DNA of 64,000 nucleotides. It comes from an uncultured Lachnospiraceae bacterium (lineage in GTDB: Bacteria; Bacillota; Clostridia; Lachnospirales; Lachnospiraceae). The stretch covers positions 1 through 64,000 of the forward strand of contig CADAIL010000016.1 in NCBI GenBank assembly GCA_902788035.1, read 5' to 3'. Under the pieces are notes generated by a model. It did not search any database. It saw nothing but the letters and a program-made list of their open reading frames with translations, and was not told the DNA's origin. The position numbers and the translations under genes were made by a program. Shown here one piece after another: positions 1 through 9,079 of the stretch (the first letter of the stretch is position 1; every line of letters starts with the position of its first letter).

Positions 1-29
1 GTCAAATATCAAAAGACCCGGAGGGGCTT

Positions 30-90
30 AAAGCCCGAAGGGCTTTGATACCACCTCCATAGGACGCGGTTCAGCACCGCATGGGGGTGG
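30..90. repeat. Pair of hairpins at window start, possible mobile-element end
   Basis: Two hairpins lie side by side. The first is AAAGCCC-GAA-GGGCTTT at 30-46. In the second, the arm at 51-60 pairs with 81-90 over ten base pairs with one G-T wobble, and encloses a smaller hairpin at 66-80 (GCGGT/ACCGC). No open reading frame covers it. The style resembles subterminal hairpins of IS200/IS605-type elements, but no transposase is visible, so this is a structural observation only. Confidence 0.35.
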
Positions 91-205
91 AGGTTCATAC
101 TAGCATTCATTGTGACGGTAGAGGATTTCGGACTTGATACTGTTTCCTGAATGTGCAAAAAATCCGGATGATTGTACCAGCAAGACGATGAAAGAAGGAC
201 TCCGC

Positions 206-359
206 ATGAATCAGAATAAAGTAGGGGCTTTACTGAAAGACCTTCGCAAGGAGAAAGGAATTACGCAGGAATAGTTTGCTGACATTTTTCACTGAAGAGG
301 AGGAGTGTCTTGGCCAGACCCCGTACGTATATGGCTATCTGATGGAGGTGGTAGATTAA
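206..359 (+). pseudogene. XRE-family helix-turn-helix remnant
   Basis: An ATG at 206 opens a frame reading MNQNKVGALLKDLRKEKG then ITQE, the start of an XRE/Cro helix-turn-helix, and stops at TAG 272-274. Reading on, FADIFH follows and then another stop, so the frame is broken by nonsense changes. A short tail in another frame (TEEEECLGQTPYVYGYLMEVVD, split here as TEEEECLGQTPYVYGY and LMEVVD) ends at 359. A close copy of that tail lies at 1136-1207, so both look like ends of one repeated protein family whose middle is gone. Confidence 0.55.
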
Positions 360-593
360 AGCTTCGGCTTCCTTTCCTGTTATACGAACTGTTCAAAAGG
401 ACGCTGCTGTCCTGTAGCACTTTTGATATATCCGTGTAATTGCAAGAGCCAAGAACGTAGGTTATAATGAGTATAGCTTAATTGATTGTTAGGGATGAGC
501 AGGTAACGAGAAGGGAACTCCTGTTGAAAGCTGAATCAGGTATACTATGCTCCATACTACAAGTAAGAGATGGTTCGGTGGAGGAAAACTGAT

Positions 594-830
594 ATGAGAC
601 ACGAATACTGTGAAAAGAATGGGATTATTATTACTTATTCTGATACGGATGTTGCGTTTGAGGAACGAGACACTGCAATGTCAATTCTGATTTCAAATGA
701 TGGTGTGATTTTGCATAACAATTTTAAAGAGGACGCTAAAAAGACGCAGTATTTTCTGGATGATTTTCATAGAATATATCCTACAGTTTGCTATTTCAGG
801 TCTCTTAATCAGATGGGAGATGCAGTGTAA
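594..830 (+). CDS. Small protein of unknown function, first gene of a pair
   Basis: A 78-residue protein read from ATG 594, chosen because GGAGG at 580-584 sits nine bases upstream; an ATG at 570 lacks such a site. I do not recognise the family. It is soluble and mixed acidic/aromatic, with no membrane segment or zinc motif. Its stop codon overlaps the start of the next gene by one base (TAATG), so the two are almost surely co-translated. The partner is DUF4160-like, a family usually encoded beside another small protein in a toxin-antitoxin-like arrangement. A role in such a pair is inference. Confidence 0.6.
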   Translation: MRHEYCEKNGIIITYSDTDVAFEERDTAMSILISNDGVILHNNFKEDAKKTQYFLDDFHRIYPTVCYFRSLNQMGDAV

Positions 831-1105
831 TGCCAGTATATGTTAGATACAATGGATGGTATGTATACTTTTGGACGAATGAAAATGATGAGCCTATCCA
901 TTTTCATATAGCAGAGGGGAAACCGGCCGAGAATGCTACAAAGATTTGGATTCTAAGTAATAATTCATTCAAATTAGCAAATAATAATAGTCAAGTGCCT
1001 CCGAAAATACTTCGACATATTCTTGCTGTTATGCAGGCATCTATAGAGGAATATAAAGCACTATGGCTCCAGTACCAAAAGACTATTCGATACATTGATC
1101 GTTGA
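830..1105 (+). CDS. DUF4160-like small protein
   Basis: A 91-residue protein whose N-terminal half carries the DUF4160 signature: a short strand (YNGWYVYFWTNE), then EPIHFHIAEGKP in the place of the family's PPHFHA motif. The C-terminal half is helical. DUF4160 proteins are uncharacterised and often sit next to DUF2442 antitoxin-like proteins; here the upstream partner is different and shares a one-base overlap. The gene lies among toxin-antitoxin genes and gene remnants, which fits an accessory module. Function unknown. Confidence 0.6.
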   Translation: MPVYVRYNGWYVYFWTNENDEPIHFHIAEGKPAENATKIWILSNNSFKLANNNSQVPPKILRHILAVMQASIEEYKALWLQYQKTIRYIDR

Positions 1106-1135
1106 GTGACCTCTGTGATAGAGGGTATTTAATGA

Positions 1136-1207
1136 ATTCTCACTGAAGAGGAATCCCTTGGTCAGACCCCATATGCGTATGGCTATCTGATGGAGATGGT
1201 AGATTAA
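1136..1207 (+). pseudogene. C-terminal remnant, second copy of the tail at 290-359
   Basis: The frame ILTEEESLGQTPYAYGY then LMEMVD-stop closely matches the tail at 290-359 (TEEEECLGQTPYVYGY, LMEVVD). A stop lies directly before it and no start codon is present, so it is a remnant. The two copies flank the unknown/DUF4160 gene pair, which suggests duplication or insertion in this patch. The parent family is not recognised. Confidence 0.45.
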
Positions 1208-1327
1208 AGTTCGACAAGAAGAACGCTTAATATATTGAGATCTGGTTCCTATCAAGTAGATAGGTGAAAAAGAAACTGAAACGCAGCCGGTTTATATCTC
1301 AGGACCAGTGTCTGAATTGCGGCTGTT

Positions 1328-1768
1328 TCATGTGCCGTTTGACCGGTTCAGGAGCTTTACAAAATCTGCAGGTGTGACCACAGGTACTGAAGAGCTTTTA
1401 AAGTGTGCAATATTTCTTGTGACAATGTAATCCATGGTTTCGCGGGCAGCGCAGGCCATCAGCATCGCATCTTCAAAATCATTGTTATTAATGCCCATTG
1501 CAGTCTGGCAGTCAGCAGCGCTTGTATCTTCAAGTTCCATGAACGTCATCAGTTTGCCAATGACCTGTTTCGCAAGATGATCGACATGTGCTTGACCTTT
1601 AAATGCTTTTTTTGTCATGTAGTGGATATCGGCAATCTGTTTCGCGGTGACACATGCAGTGATCTGATTCATAGCGGCGGCGATGAAAATGATTTCGCCG
1701 TCCTGCCTCCAGGGTTCTCTTTGCTGCAGGACATCCACGAGGATGTTTGTATCAAGCAATACTCTCAT
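1328..1768 (-). CDS. PIN-domain ribonuclease toxin, VapC-like
   Basis: A 146-residue PIN-domain protein, the usual VapC size. The N-terminal acidic residue sits in VLLDTNIL (D6), the later acidic cluster in NNNDFEDAML (D97, E99, D100), and the end of the core in VTRNIAHF (N119), matching the metal-binding site of PIN ribonucleases. VapC toxins cut tRNA or rRNA; the target here cannot be read from sequence. The start overlaps the upstream antitoxin stop by four bases (1765-1768), the normal antitoxin-first, coupled layout. The active site looks complete, so the toxin is probably functional. Confidence 0.85.
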   Translation of the reverse strand: MRVLLDTNILVDVLQQREPWRQDGEIIFIAAAMNQITACVTAKQIADIHYMTKKAFKGQAHVDHLAKQVIGKLMTFMELEDTSAADCQTAMGINNNDFEDAMLMACAARETMDYIVTRNIAHFKSSSVPVVTPADFVKLLNRSNGT

Positions 1769-1980
1769 AGTTCAGCAGCCCTTTCGTCCATGGCTTCTTC
1801 ATAGGTTGTTGTCTGCGGAAGGATGCCGAACAGAGACCTGGCGACATCCACCCTGTCCTGAAACGGGTTTGACAGTTTTGCCACGACTTTTCCATACTGT
1901 GTGATGTACACATCTTCTGTGGCGGCAAGCATCAGGTATTTATTCAGGTTTTTTTTAAGCTCTGTTGCGGTTATTGACAT
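1765..1980 (-). CDS. Phd/YefM-type antitoxin
   Basis: A 71-residue protein beginning MSITATELKKNLNKYL and then LAATEDVYITQYGKVVAKL, the classic Phd/YefM fold: an N-terminal DNA-binding part with an amphipathic C-terminal tail that wraps the toxin. GGGAGGCGATATTC lies just upstream of the ATG. It is the first gene of a two-gene operon with the PIN toxin and overlaps it by four bases. Family knowledge predicts that it neutralises the toxin and represses its own promoter, which should lie just above 1980. Confidence 0.85.
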   Translation of the reverse strand: MSITATELKKNLNKYLMLAATEDVYITQYGKVVAKLSNPFQDRVDVARSLFGILPQTTTYEEAMDERAAEL

Positions 1981-2052
1981 GAATATCGCCTCCCTTCTTT
2001 TTTCTTAAGCATAACAGAATCGTACGATATTATCAAGGAAATAGAACGAAAA

Positions 2053-2337
2053 ATGTGGATGGATAGTGAGAAATTTTTGGTGGAGGCTCTGCAGGAGCTC
2101 ATCGAATTGAAGGATCTGATAAAAAGCGGGAATAACTTGATAATAATGCGCTTCGTGAAGAGGTCGACTCTTCAGTTGTCGCAAAATTTGCAACAACTGC
2201 TTCTGATGGAAAAACGTACCAGGTGGAATATTATAATCTGGATATGATTATCTCTGTAGGATGCCGTGTGAAATCAAACATAGGTGTGGAGTTTCGTAGA
2301 TAGGCTAAACATGTATTACGGCAGTATATATAGTGAT
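2053..2337 (+). pseudogene. RhuM-family remnant
   Basis: The first frame (MWMDSEKFLVEALQELIELK) is cut by a frameshift near 2130; the adjacent frame then reads VAKFATTASDGKTYQVEYYN, LDMIISVGCRVKSN, GVEFRR-stop and AKHVLRQYI. The YYNLDMIISVGYRVKS motif is diagnostic of the RhuM virulence-protein-like family, usually about 300 residues. A frameshift, an in-frame stop after GVEFRR and loss of the rest make this a clear pseudogene. RhuM genes are commonly found on mobile elements, which fits the surrounding patch. Confidence 0.6.
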
Positions 2338-2416
2338 GAAAGAAAAGCGGGACCGCCGCATATACAGTGATGCATATGCGGCGGTCCCTCTAAATTGGAA
2401 ACAGTATATAAAGGGA

Positions 2417-3043
2417 TTATTTAATGAACTTTACTTCCTTGCAGATCTTCTCGATCTGTTCATCTTTGCGCTTGTTATACTCTACCTTCTTTTCCTCGAA
2501 GTAGTTGCGGCCCTGGGCATCGATCGAAACGATGAGCGGACCGAACTCCTTTACTCTGCAGTTCCAGAGAGTCTCCGGCATGCCCAGATCTCTCCACTCC
2601 GCTCTTTCGATCTCCTCTACGGCGACCGCTGCGACAACTGCATTGCCTGCCGGGATGACCACGTGGATGCATCCGAAATCTTTGCATGCGGCTGCTGTCT
2701 GCTCTTTCATGCCGCCCTTTCCGACGATCACGCGGACCCCGGTCTTCTTGACGAATTCATACTCGAATTTTTCCATACGCATGGAAGTCGTCGGACCGAC
2801 AGAGACCATCTCGAACTTATCGTTTTCCAGCGGGCGAATGATCGGGCCTGCATGAAGGATCGCGTTATTGCGGACATCCACCGGAATTTCTCTTCCTTCT
2901 TCAACTACGCGGCGGTGAGCAACATCGCGGCAGGTCGTAAGGCTGCCGGAAAGATACAGGATATCGCCGATCTTAATATCAGCAAGGTCTTCAGCAGAGA
3001 TAGGTGTTACCAGGATCTTTTTTCCGTTCTCATATTTAACCAT
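2417..3043 (-). CDS. ttdB: L(+)-tartrate dehydratase beta subunit
   Basis: A 208-residue beta subunit of the class I fumarase/tartrate dehydratase family. With the alpha subunit it would dehydrate L-tartrate to oxaloacetate in the cytoplasm. Typical segments are [51 protein letters not shown] and [20 protein letters not shown], which from memory follow E. coli TtdB almost segment by segment. Length matches TtdB (about 200) better than archaeal-type fumarase beta subunits. The start overlaps the alpha stop by one base (TAATG). A fumarase role is not excluded, because the families share a fold. Confidence 0.85.
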   Translation of the reverse strand: MVKYENGKKILVTPISAEDLADIKIGDILYLSGSLTTCRDVAHRRVVEEGREIPVDVRNNAILHAGPIIRPLENDKFEMVSVGPTTSMRMEKFEYEFVKKTGVRVIVGKGGMKEQTAAACKDFGCIHVVIPAGNAVVAAVAVEEIERAEWRDLGMPETLWNCRVKEFGPLIVSIDAQGRNYFEEKKVEYNKRKDEQIEKICKEVKFIK

Positions 3044-3942
3044 TATAATTCCACCCCCGTATGTGTTGTGATTTCGTAGTTCAGATCTGCATCAAAGATG
3101 ATATGGCCGCGTCTGTGGCTCCAGCAGCCTACATTGACAGCGACGCCGATCGCGGACGGATGACGGGCTGTATTCTCAATGTTGACGCCCATGACGGAGT
3201 ACTTTCCGCCCATGCCCTGCGGGCCGAGGCCGATGGCATTGATACCGTCCTCCAGAAGTTTCTCCATCTTGGCTGCCCTTTCGTTCTCATTGTGAGAGCC
3301 GATCGGACGCATAAGAGCTTTCTTGGAGAGGAGCGCTGCTGTCTCTACAGAAGTTGCCACACCGACACCTACCAGAAGCGGCGGACACGCGTTGAGACCA
3401 TAGGATGTCATGCGGTCCATGACGAACTTAGTAACGCCCTCATATCCTTCACCGGGCATAAGGACTGTCGCACAGCCGGGAAGTGTGCAGCCGCCGCCTG
3501 CCATGTAGGTGTAGATCTCACATTTGTCAGAGTGCGGAACGATGTCCCACCAGACTGTCGGTGTACCCTTGCCTACATTTTTGCCTGTGTTGTACTCGTC
3601 GAATGTTTCAACTGAATTGTGCCGGAGTGGTGTTTCAAATGTAGCCTTTACGACTGCTTCCTTGAGAAGCGCTTCCAGATCATCGATCAGCGGGAATTTC
3701 GTGCCGCACTTGACCCAGAACTGCAGAACACCTGTATCCTGGCAGGACGGACGGTCGAGCTTGACCGCCAGTTCCTGATTGCGGAACATGGTATCGTAGA
3801 TGACCTTCGGCATAGCTTCGGTCTCCTTCTCCCGCAGTTCGGTAAGCTTGGCAATTACATCATCCGGTAGCTTTTTCCCCGTGAATCCGACAAACTTGGC
3901 AATCATGTCGGTCATTCTTTTGACTTGTTCTTCATGTGTCAT
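3043..3942 (-). CDS. ttdA: L(+)-tartrate dehydratase alpha subunit
   Basis: A 299-residue [4Fe-4S] dehydratase alpha subunit. Candidate cluster cysteines are in RPSCQDTG (C67), GGGCTLPGC and GCWSHRRG. Segments such as [30 protein letters not shown] and [11 protein letters not shown] track E. coli TtdA (303 residues) closely. I start at 3942 because GGAGG lies directly upstream; the longer frame to 3996 has no such site. It follows the transporter gene and overlaps ttdB, giving the order transporter-ttdA-ttdB. The divergent LysR gene and solute carrier mirror the E. coli ttdR/ttdT locus. The cluster should be oxygen-sensitive. Confidence 0.87.
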   Translation of the reverse strand: MTHEEQVKRMTDMIAKFVGFTGKKLPDDVIAKLTELREKETEAMPKVIYDTMFRNQELAVKLDRPSCQDTGVLQFWVKCGTKFPLIDDLEALLKEAVVKATFETPLRHNSVETFDEYNTGKNVGKGTPTVWWDIVPHSDKCEIYTYMAGGGCTLPGCATVLMPGEGYEGVTKFVMDRMTSYGLNACPPLLVGVGVATSVETAALLSKKALMRPIGSHNENERAAKMEKLLEDGINAIGLGPQGMGGKYSVMGVNIENTARHPSAIGVAVNVGCWSHRRGHIIFDADLNYEITTHTGVEL

Positions 3943-4072
3943 AATAATTCCTCCAACTTTATATAATGTTTCTGTGTGCTTAGTTACCAGTTGCATATTA
4001 CCTTAAGGTGTAGCTGTCTCAGGATCTTAAGGCGCCTTTAGGACCCTGATCAATATGGACTTAAAATCTGTT

Positions 4073-5338
4073 TTACGGGTAGAACGGGAACAGAATCGGC
4101 AGCAGGACCATGCAGATCACGAAAGAGATCAAGATCAGCGGAAGTCCGGCTACGACATAATCCTTGAACTTGAATCCGCCGAGGCCGACGACCATTGTGT
4201 TGGCCGGCATGCCGATCGGTGTAGCGTATGCACAGGAGCATGCGATGACAGTTGCTATGATCATGGATCTCGGGTCTGCACCGAGGCTTGCCGCAAGTGA
4301 ACTTGCGATCGGCACCATCAGAGCAGTCGTTGCTGTGTTGGACATAAAGTTCGTCAGTGCGCATCCTACGATGAAGATGACAAGGAGCAGGATCATCGGG
4401 TTCGGATTTGTTCCGAGGAAGCCTACGATCGTGTCCGCGATCAGAGCGCCGGCTCCGGTCGAATCAAGGGCTGTCGCGAGGGCAAGTGAACCGCCGAAGA
4501 GCAGGACAACCTTGAGGTCGATGGATTTCAGTGCTTCCTTCTCAGTGACAACACCTGTGAGGACCAGGATACATGCTGCGATACATGCTGTTACCTGAAG
4601 CTTGATACCGATCTGATCCTCGAAGATCATGGCAAGTATGCAGATGATCAGAATCGCAAGTGAGACGTACTGTTTCCATTTCGGAACATTATCGAAGTTC
4701 TTTGATTCTTCTACGCTGTCCAGTTGTGTGCCTCTGGTATCCGGCAGGAATCTGTAACCGATAAAGGCCATGTAGATGATGCCTGCGACCAGCATCGGAA
4801 CGCCGACCGGAGCGTACATGAAGAAGCTTGTCGGCTCCCCCATCTCCTGCAGCGCGTTGACGCCCATGAGGTTGCCCGGAGCGCCGATGATGGAAAGGTT
4901 TCCTCCGAGGGCTGCCGCGAAGACCAGCGGCATCAGAAGGCGGCTTCTTGAGTAACCGGATTCATCCGCAATGCCGCACACGACCGGAATCAGAACGGCG
5001 GCCGTTCCTGTGTTGGAAAGGAAGCCGGACATGCCGCCCACGATGATCATGATGGCAATGATGAGCATTCTTTCGGATTTTGCGAATTTGGTGACGACAC
5101 CGCCGATCTTATTGGCCATTCCTGTCTCAAAGAGGGCCTGGCCGACGACGAACATGCCGACGCAGAGAATGACGTTACTGTTTATGTAACCCGCGAATGT
5201 CTGTGAGACATCCAGAACTCCGGTAAGATTGAGGCCCAGCGCTACGATCGTGGCAGTGAGCCCGAGCGGAATCTTCTCCAGAATGAAACTTATGATGGCG
5301 AAGGCCAGAAAAAGCAATGTGATGGTAGTTTGTGACAT
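4073..5338 (-). CDS. DASS-type dicarboxylate (tartrate) transporter
   Basis: A 421-residue integral membrane protein of the SLC13/DASS-ArsB ion transporter group, with about eleven hydrophobic segments. The two repeat signatures are visible as FLSNTGTAAVLIPVV and FMSNTATTALMVPIA, each an SNT motif of the kind that binds sodium and carboxylate in DASS carriers. The start at 5338 (MSQTTITLLFL) is preceded by GGGAGGATTACTTA; the frame runs upstream to 5791 but that part is not protein-like. As first gene of the ttd operon it likely imports tartrate, perhaps in exchange for succinate. The substrate is inferred from context. Confidence 0.8.
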   Translation of the reverse strand: MSQTTITLLFLAFAIISFILEKIPLGLTATIVALGLNLTGVLDVSQTFAGYINSNVILCVGMFVVGQALFETGMANKIGGVVTKFAKSERMLIIAIMIIVGGMSGFLSNTGTAAVLIPVVCGIADESGYSRSRLLMPLVFAAALGGNLSIIGAPGNLMGVNALQEMGEPTSFFMYAPVGVPMLVAGIIYMAFIGYRFLPDTRGTQLDSVEESKNFDNVPKWKQYVSLAILIICILAMIFEDQIGIKLQVTACIAACILVLTGVVTEKEALKSIDLKVVLLFGGSLALATALDSTGAGALIADTIVGFLGTNPNPMILLLVIFIVGCALTNFMSNTATTALMVPIASSLAASLGADPRSMIIATVIACSCAYATPIGMPANTMVVGLGGFKFKDYVVAGLPLILISFVICMVLLPILFPFYP

Positions 5339-5535
5339 TAAGTAATCCTCCCACTTTTTATTCGACCTCGAGTCCCGAGCCTTTGGCTCTCTTTCGTTTT
5401 TGGTCTTTCTGCTTTGACGGCGGCCGCCTGTCTTTCTTGTGACTTTATTGTAAATCACTCTATACACAAAAATCAAATTAATGAAAATTTCTTCTGCATT
5501 AAAATTTTTTATATGCAAATGCCCGTTTGTGCGGT

Positions 5536-5569
5536 AGTATAAGTACATCCGGCAGGATGCACTTATACT
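5536..5569. promoter_or_regulatory. 34-bp palindrome in ttd/LysR divergent region
   Basis: Arms 5536-5550 and 5555-5569 are inverted repeats with one mismatch in fifteen (AGTATAAGTACATCC against its partner) around GGCA. It lies between the divergent transporter and LysR genes, about 70 bases before the LysR start. LysR proteins bind long dyads in such positions, so this is a good operator candidate. Confidence 0.65.
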
Positions 5570-5641
5570 AGAAAAGGCGATGATATGGACCTTGTAGGGA
5601 ACACATTGATTTGATATGCCGGGGAGGATGGAGGATATACT

Positions 5642-6520
5642 ATGACGCTCGCACAGCTCCGCTATTTCTGCACAGCTGCCCGCTACCACAGCATCACGCA
5701 GGCCGCAAAAGCCCTGTTTGTCACGCAGCCTACAATATCTATTGCGATACGGGAACTTGAAAAAGAGTTTTCTCTGACTCTGTTCACCCACTCCGGCAGC
5801 CGGCTGTCTCTGACGGAGGAGGGGGAGATATTCTATAATAAAGTGTCCGCTATTCTTGCAGACTGCGAGGATCTAAGGGCAGACTATGCTTCTTCTGCTT
5901 CGTCAAAGGCAACTGTCCGAATTGGGATCCCGCCTATGCTCAGCACAATTTTCTTTCCCGAACTGCTCAATGCGTTCCATGATGAGTATCCGGATATATG
6001 GCTGGAACTTCAGGAGTTCGGATCCATAAGAGCCTGTGACCTTGTGCAAAATGACATTTTGGATATTGCGCTCATAAATATGGAAATACCAAATGTCGAT
6101 AAGTTCCATGCAAGGCTTCTCCTGTCGGAGCCGCTGCTATACTGTGTGGGGCGTGATCATCCATTTGCGGAAAAATCAGAAATTCGTCTGGAAATGCTGG
6201 ACAAAGCCCCGCTGATCCTCTATAACCAGGACTCTGTCCAGAACCGTATTCTTCAGGACAGATTTTCGGCGCTCGATATTCAGCCCCGGGTCGTCATGCG
6301 CAGCAGCCAGATCACGACCATATTAAAGTTCATGAAGCAGGGCAGCTGCGGCTGTTTCCTCTATCAGGATATGCTCTCTCTCCTTCCCGAAATTACAGGT
6401 ATCCCGCTCGTCCCGGAGATTCATACGAAGGCAGGTGTGATCTGGAGAAGAGGACGTTATATAAACAGCGGCATGCAGAAATTCCTGAACTTCTGTGAGC
6501 ATTATTACGCTCAAAAATAA
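5642..6520 (+). CDS. LysR-family regulator of the tartrate operon
   Basis: A 292-residue LysR-type regulator of full length. The N-terminal winged helix-turn-helix runs through MTLAQLRYFCTAARYHSITQ and FVTQPTISIAIRELEKEF (residues 1-60), followed by the periplasmic-binding-like effector domain (about 90-290). GGAGGATGGAGGATATACT lies just before the ATG. It is transcribed away from the transporter-ttdAB operon, across an intergenic region holding a 34-bp palindrome; by analogy with E. coli TtdR it probably activates the operon with tartrate as effector and controls itself. Target and effector are inferred. Confidence 0.82.
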   Translation: MTLAQLRYFCTAARYHSITQAAKALFVTQPTISIAIRELEKEFSLTLFTHSGSRLSLTEEGEIFYNKVSAILADCEDLRADYASSASSKATVRIGIPPMLSTIFFPELLNAFHDEYPDIWLELQEFGSIRACDLVQNDILDIALINMEIPNVDKFHARLLLSEPLLYCVGRDHPFAEKSEIRLEMLDKAPLILYNQDSVQNRILQDRFSALDIQPRVVMRSSQITTILKFMKQGSCGCFLYQDMLSLLPEITGIPLVPEIHTKAGVIWRRGRYINSGMQKFLNFCEHYYAQK

Positions 6521-6639
6521 TCCCGCTCCTTTCTTCGAAAATGGCTTATTTACGCGCCTTCGCGTGCCAATAGTTTGCAAAATAAGTGCAATGAATTGGA
6601 CCTGAACCTTGAATGCGAACGAAAGAAGCATACACCAGA

Positions 6640-6846
6640 TTCCCCGGTCGAAGCTGTGGTGCTTTTTCCATAGACCAGCAGCAGGATGAACAGGCAGGCG
6701 ATCGGGAAAGTGGTTACACTTTCAAACGGAACGAAATGAACTCCGCCAATCGAATAATGCCATGATATCTCGCCAATGAGCTGCCAGAGCAGAATTCCTG
6801 CAGTAATTCCCGGATTCCCAGTGATTCCGGATAAGGATTCTTATAG
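6640..6846 (-). pseudogene. Membrane protein remnant
   Basis: Read on the minus strand, this stretch gives a continuous hydrophobic peptide (SGITGNPGITAGILLWQLIG, then ISWHYSIGGVHFVPF and PIACLFILLLVYG) with no start codon. It looks like the end of a multi-pass membrane protein whose front is lost. A second shorter copy of the CLFILLLVY part lies at about 8885-8930, on the other side of the transglutaminase gene. The parent protein is not recognised. The rest of 6521-7031 shows no gene. Confidence 0.35.
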
Positions 6847-7031
6847 ACACAAAAAAGTAGAGTAAGATATAATTAAGAGATAGATCTCAGACTTGCCCCG
6901 GAAGAGCTGCTCTTTGGAATGGCATAGCGACCGGCAGAATAAACTCCTGGGATAAAGCGCATCGGGACGGAACCGTGAGCAGACTGCATTTGTATGGAAA
7001 ATTCGTCCTTCATTGAAAGGGCTATACAGTA

Positions 7032-7350
7032 ATGAAATATAGTTGGGATACTTTTAAGTTATATCAGGCAGAGAATCTCTTTTCCAGAGCAGTCAGAATC
7101 AGAGTGCAGATGAAAGAGACTGTGGACAGGGACATTCTGGATACAGCTGTAAATACGGCAATCAGAAGATACCCCTATTTTGCTGTATTTATAACTGTGG
7201 ATGATGATGGCGGGTATGTTCTTCAAAAAACCACAGAAAGGTAGTTGTCCTCCCTTCAGAAAACCGGGTTCCTAAGCTTGGGAGTGAAATAGTGAACCGG
7301 CATCTGTTGTTTGTCGATTGCAGGGGAAAGTGTGCTGGAAGAACTGGGTA
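7032..7350 (+). pseudogene. Alcohol acetyltransferase/condensation-like N-terminal remnant
   Basis: A frame from ATG 7032 encodes an N-terminal piece (MKYSWDTFKLYQAENLFSRA, then DTAVNTAIRRYPYFAVFI) and stops at 7244. The neighbouring frame continues without loss as KVVVLPSENRVPKLGSEIVN then RHLLFVDCRGK, so a single frameshift near 7240 splits one gene. The pattern of a RYPYF motif followed by a beta strand and a further domain matches condensation/alcohol acetyltransferase-like proteins common in Clostridia, usually over 400 residues. The remainder to 7650 is not readable as that protein, so the gene is truncated as well. Confidence 0.5.
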
Positions 7351-7713
7351 TTCCATTTAAAGTGAAGGGACCGTACCCGAAGCGGCTGTCAGCGCACGAA
7401 AAGCCCAGATAGAGAATGGGTTACTGACGTCTATATCTTCGGGGTACATTGGTATTTCAGCTTGTATTTCTCCGATCCGGCTTCTATCTGGGAGGGAGAG
7501 CAGTATAGTTTTGCAGCCGCAGCCCTTATCATGCTGCAGATTCTTCGCATCGCCAACATCGGTGGCATGAGGGGTGTCGGAGGTGCGGACCACAATCTGT
7601 GTCCTGATTATCAATCCCGGAACGAGTTTTTTCCTGACTGAATTGCTCGGGTTTGGAGTTCGGGGAATCTGATCAGGTCATGTCACTTATTTCATGGCAA
7701 GGAGTTATGTTTT

Positions 7714-8886
7714 ATGCAGAATCGTATTATTAACAGAAAGTGCCTGTGGCTCTGTTTATTGTCAGTATTTGTATCCATACTATTATGCAGCTGCCAGAGT
7801 AACAACAGTGCGGCTGTCGATTCCTCATCAGAATATCTGGAAATTCCTGAAGAATACACTTTTATCAAAAGAGCTGATCCCGTTTCAGACGATGACAGCA
7901 GTTATACTTACAAAGAATTTGACAGCCGGTTGATAGAAGCGCTTAACAACAAAACTGAAAAGATTTGTATTACAAACCATATGCCTCCATCATGGGATTA
8001 TCTGGAGTCGCTGGAGTATGGGGCATTCTGGGTGGACGGCATTTCAATTGCTACACAATTCGGGAAATTAAAAGGAGACACTGAGAAGGAAGTATACTAT
8101 TTATGTGAGTTTTCTTATTACGAAGATTCAATTGATGAAATTGCTCAGATGAAGAAGGAAATTGATGCTGAGACCGATCGTATTCTTTCGGAAGTGCCTG
8201 ATAGTCAAGATGATTGGGTCATTATCAAGAGTGTACATGACAGCCTTTGCAGGCTGATTCAATATGATCATTCTCTGGAACTACCACATACCCATGACCT
8301 TTATGGTGCGTTGGTAAATCATCAGGCTGTATGTAGCGGATATGCATCTGCTTTGCGACATGTCCTGACTAAACTCGGTATATATACACCGATATCTGTC
8401 TCTGAAACACATGCATGGAATCATTGCTCGGTAATGTCTTATGACCAATATATCGATGTTACATGGGATGATTATGACATAAGCGATGCAAATGGCGATC
8501 CCTATATTATGTATGATTACTTATTCATTAAGCGTGAAGAGATAACTGCGATTGAAGGGCATGATATTTTCTCCGGCGATCCCTATATCACTTACGTAGA
8601 TGAAGAAATTCCCTATAACTATTACGCACATGAAGGATATCTTCTGGATGCATATGATAAAGATAGTATAGTTCAGATATTCTTGAGCCAGTTTGAAGCG
8701 GGAAGCAATTGCCTGAGAATACGTTTTTCCAACAAAGATGCTTATGAGCAGGCAAAGAACTGGATCAGTGACGATCCTTCCGAACTATATGACATCTTAT
8801 CTTCAATCGGCTATCACGGGGGTTTTTATCGTTGGAATAATGATGATCTTAATACGTATACGATAGGGCTGTATCCCCCGGAATGA
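7714..8886 (+). CDS. Transglutaminase-like surface lipoprotein
   Basis: A 390-residue predicted lipoprotein. The signal peptide ends in a lipobox (ILLCSCQSN, Cys about residue 28), placing it on the outer face of the membrane. The middle carries a transglutaminase-like core with all three catalytic landmarks: Cys in AVCSGYASALRHVL, His in SETHAWNHC and Asp in YIDVTWDDYD. Such proteins act as proteases, peptidoglycan-linked peptidases or cross-linking enzymes; the substrate cannot be inferred. An AAGGAG site precedes the start. It stands alone between decayed genes and is followed by a strong terminator at 8924. Confidence 0.8.
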   Translation: MQNRIINRKCLWLCLLSVFVSILLCSCQSNNSAAVDSSSEYLEIPEEYTFIKRADPVSDDDSSYTYKEFDSRLIEALNNKTEKICITNHMPPSWDYLESLEYGAFWVDGISIATQFGKLKGDTEKEVYYLCEFSYYEDSIDEIAQMKKEIDAETDRILSEVPDSQDDWVIIKSVHDSLCRLIQYDHSLELPHTHDLYGALVNHQAVCSGYASALRHVLTKLGIYTPISVSETHAWNHCSVMSYDQYIDVTWDDYDISDANGDPYIMYDYLFIKREEITAIEGHDIFSGDPYITYVDEEIPYNYYAHEGYLLDAYDKDSIVQIFLSQFEAGSNCLRIRFSNKDAYEQAKNWISDDPSELYDILSSIGYHGGFYRWNNDDLNTYTIGLYPPE

Positions 8887-8923
8887 GCCTCAGGCAGACA
8901 TAGACCAGCAACAGGATGAACAG

Positions 8924-8955
8924 GCGGCCACCAAGCAGAGTGGCCGCTCTTTTTT
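8924..8955 (+). terminator. Intrinsic terminator after transglutaminase gene
   Basis: A perfect 8-bp stem (GCGGCCAC 8924-8931 with GTGGCCGC 8940-8947) is followed by TCTTTTTT. It ends the transglutaminase transcript 38 bases after the stop codon. Confidence 0.85.
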
Positions 8956-9079
8956 AATCCAGCTCCCCCTCCGGTGTTATTACTTCGATTCCTGAGGCCG
9001 AAAGCTCCGTGACTTCCAGTTTCTTTTCTTTGACAAGAAGCTCCAGGATCCTGTTTGTGCGATCTTCCTTTCTTCGCAT
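8954..9079 (-). pseudogene. DeoR-family regulator N-terminal remnant
   Basis: On the minus strand ATG 9079 opens a 41-residue frame, MRRKEDRTNRILELLVKEKK then LEVTELSASGIEV, before a stop at 8954. The first 28 residues match the opening helix of DeoR-type sugar regulators (RxxxILELLxxxGxLxVxELS), but the recognition helix and sugar domain are absent. It lies divergently before the GH2 operon, where an intact regulator would be expected, so this looks like a lost local regulator. Confidence 0.5.

Noticed and set aside
2417..3942. Class I fumarase subunits
   Set aside because: Subunit lengths and motif order fit TtdA/TtdB better, and the transporter plus LysR context matches a tartrate locus. 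Fumarase remains possible but is the weaker call.
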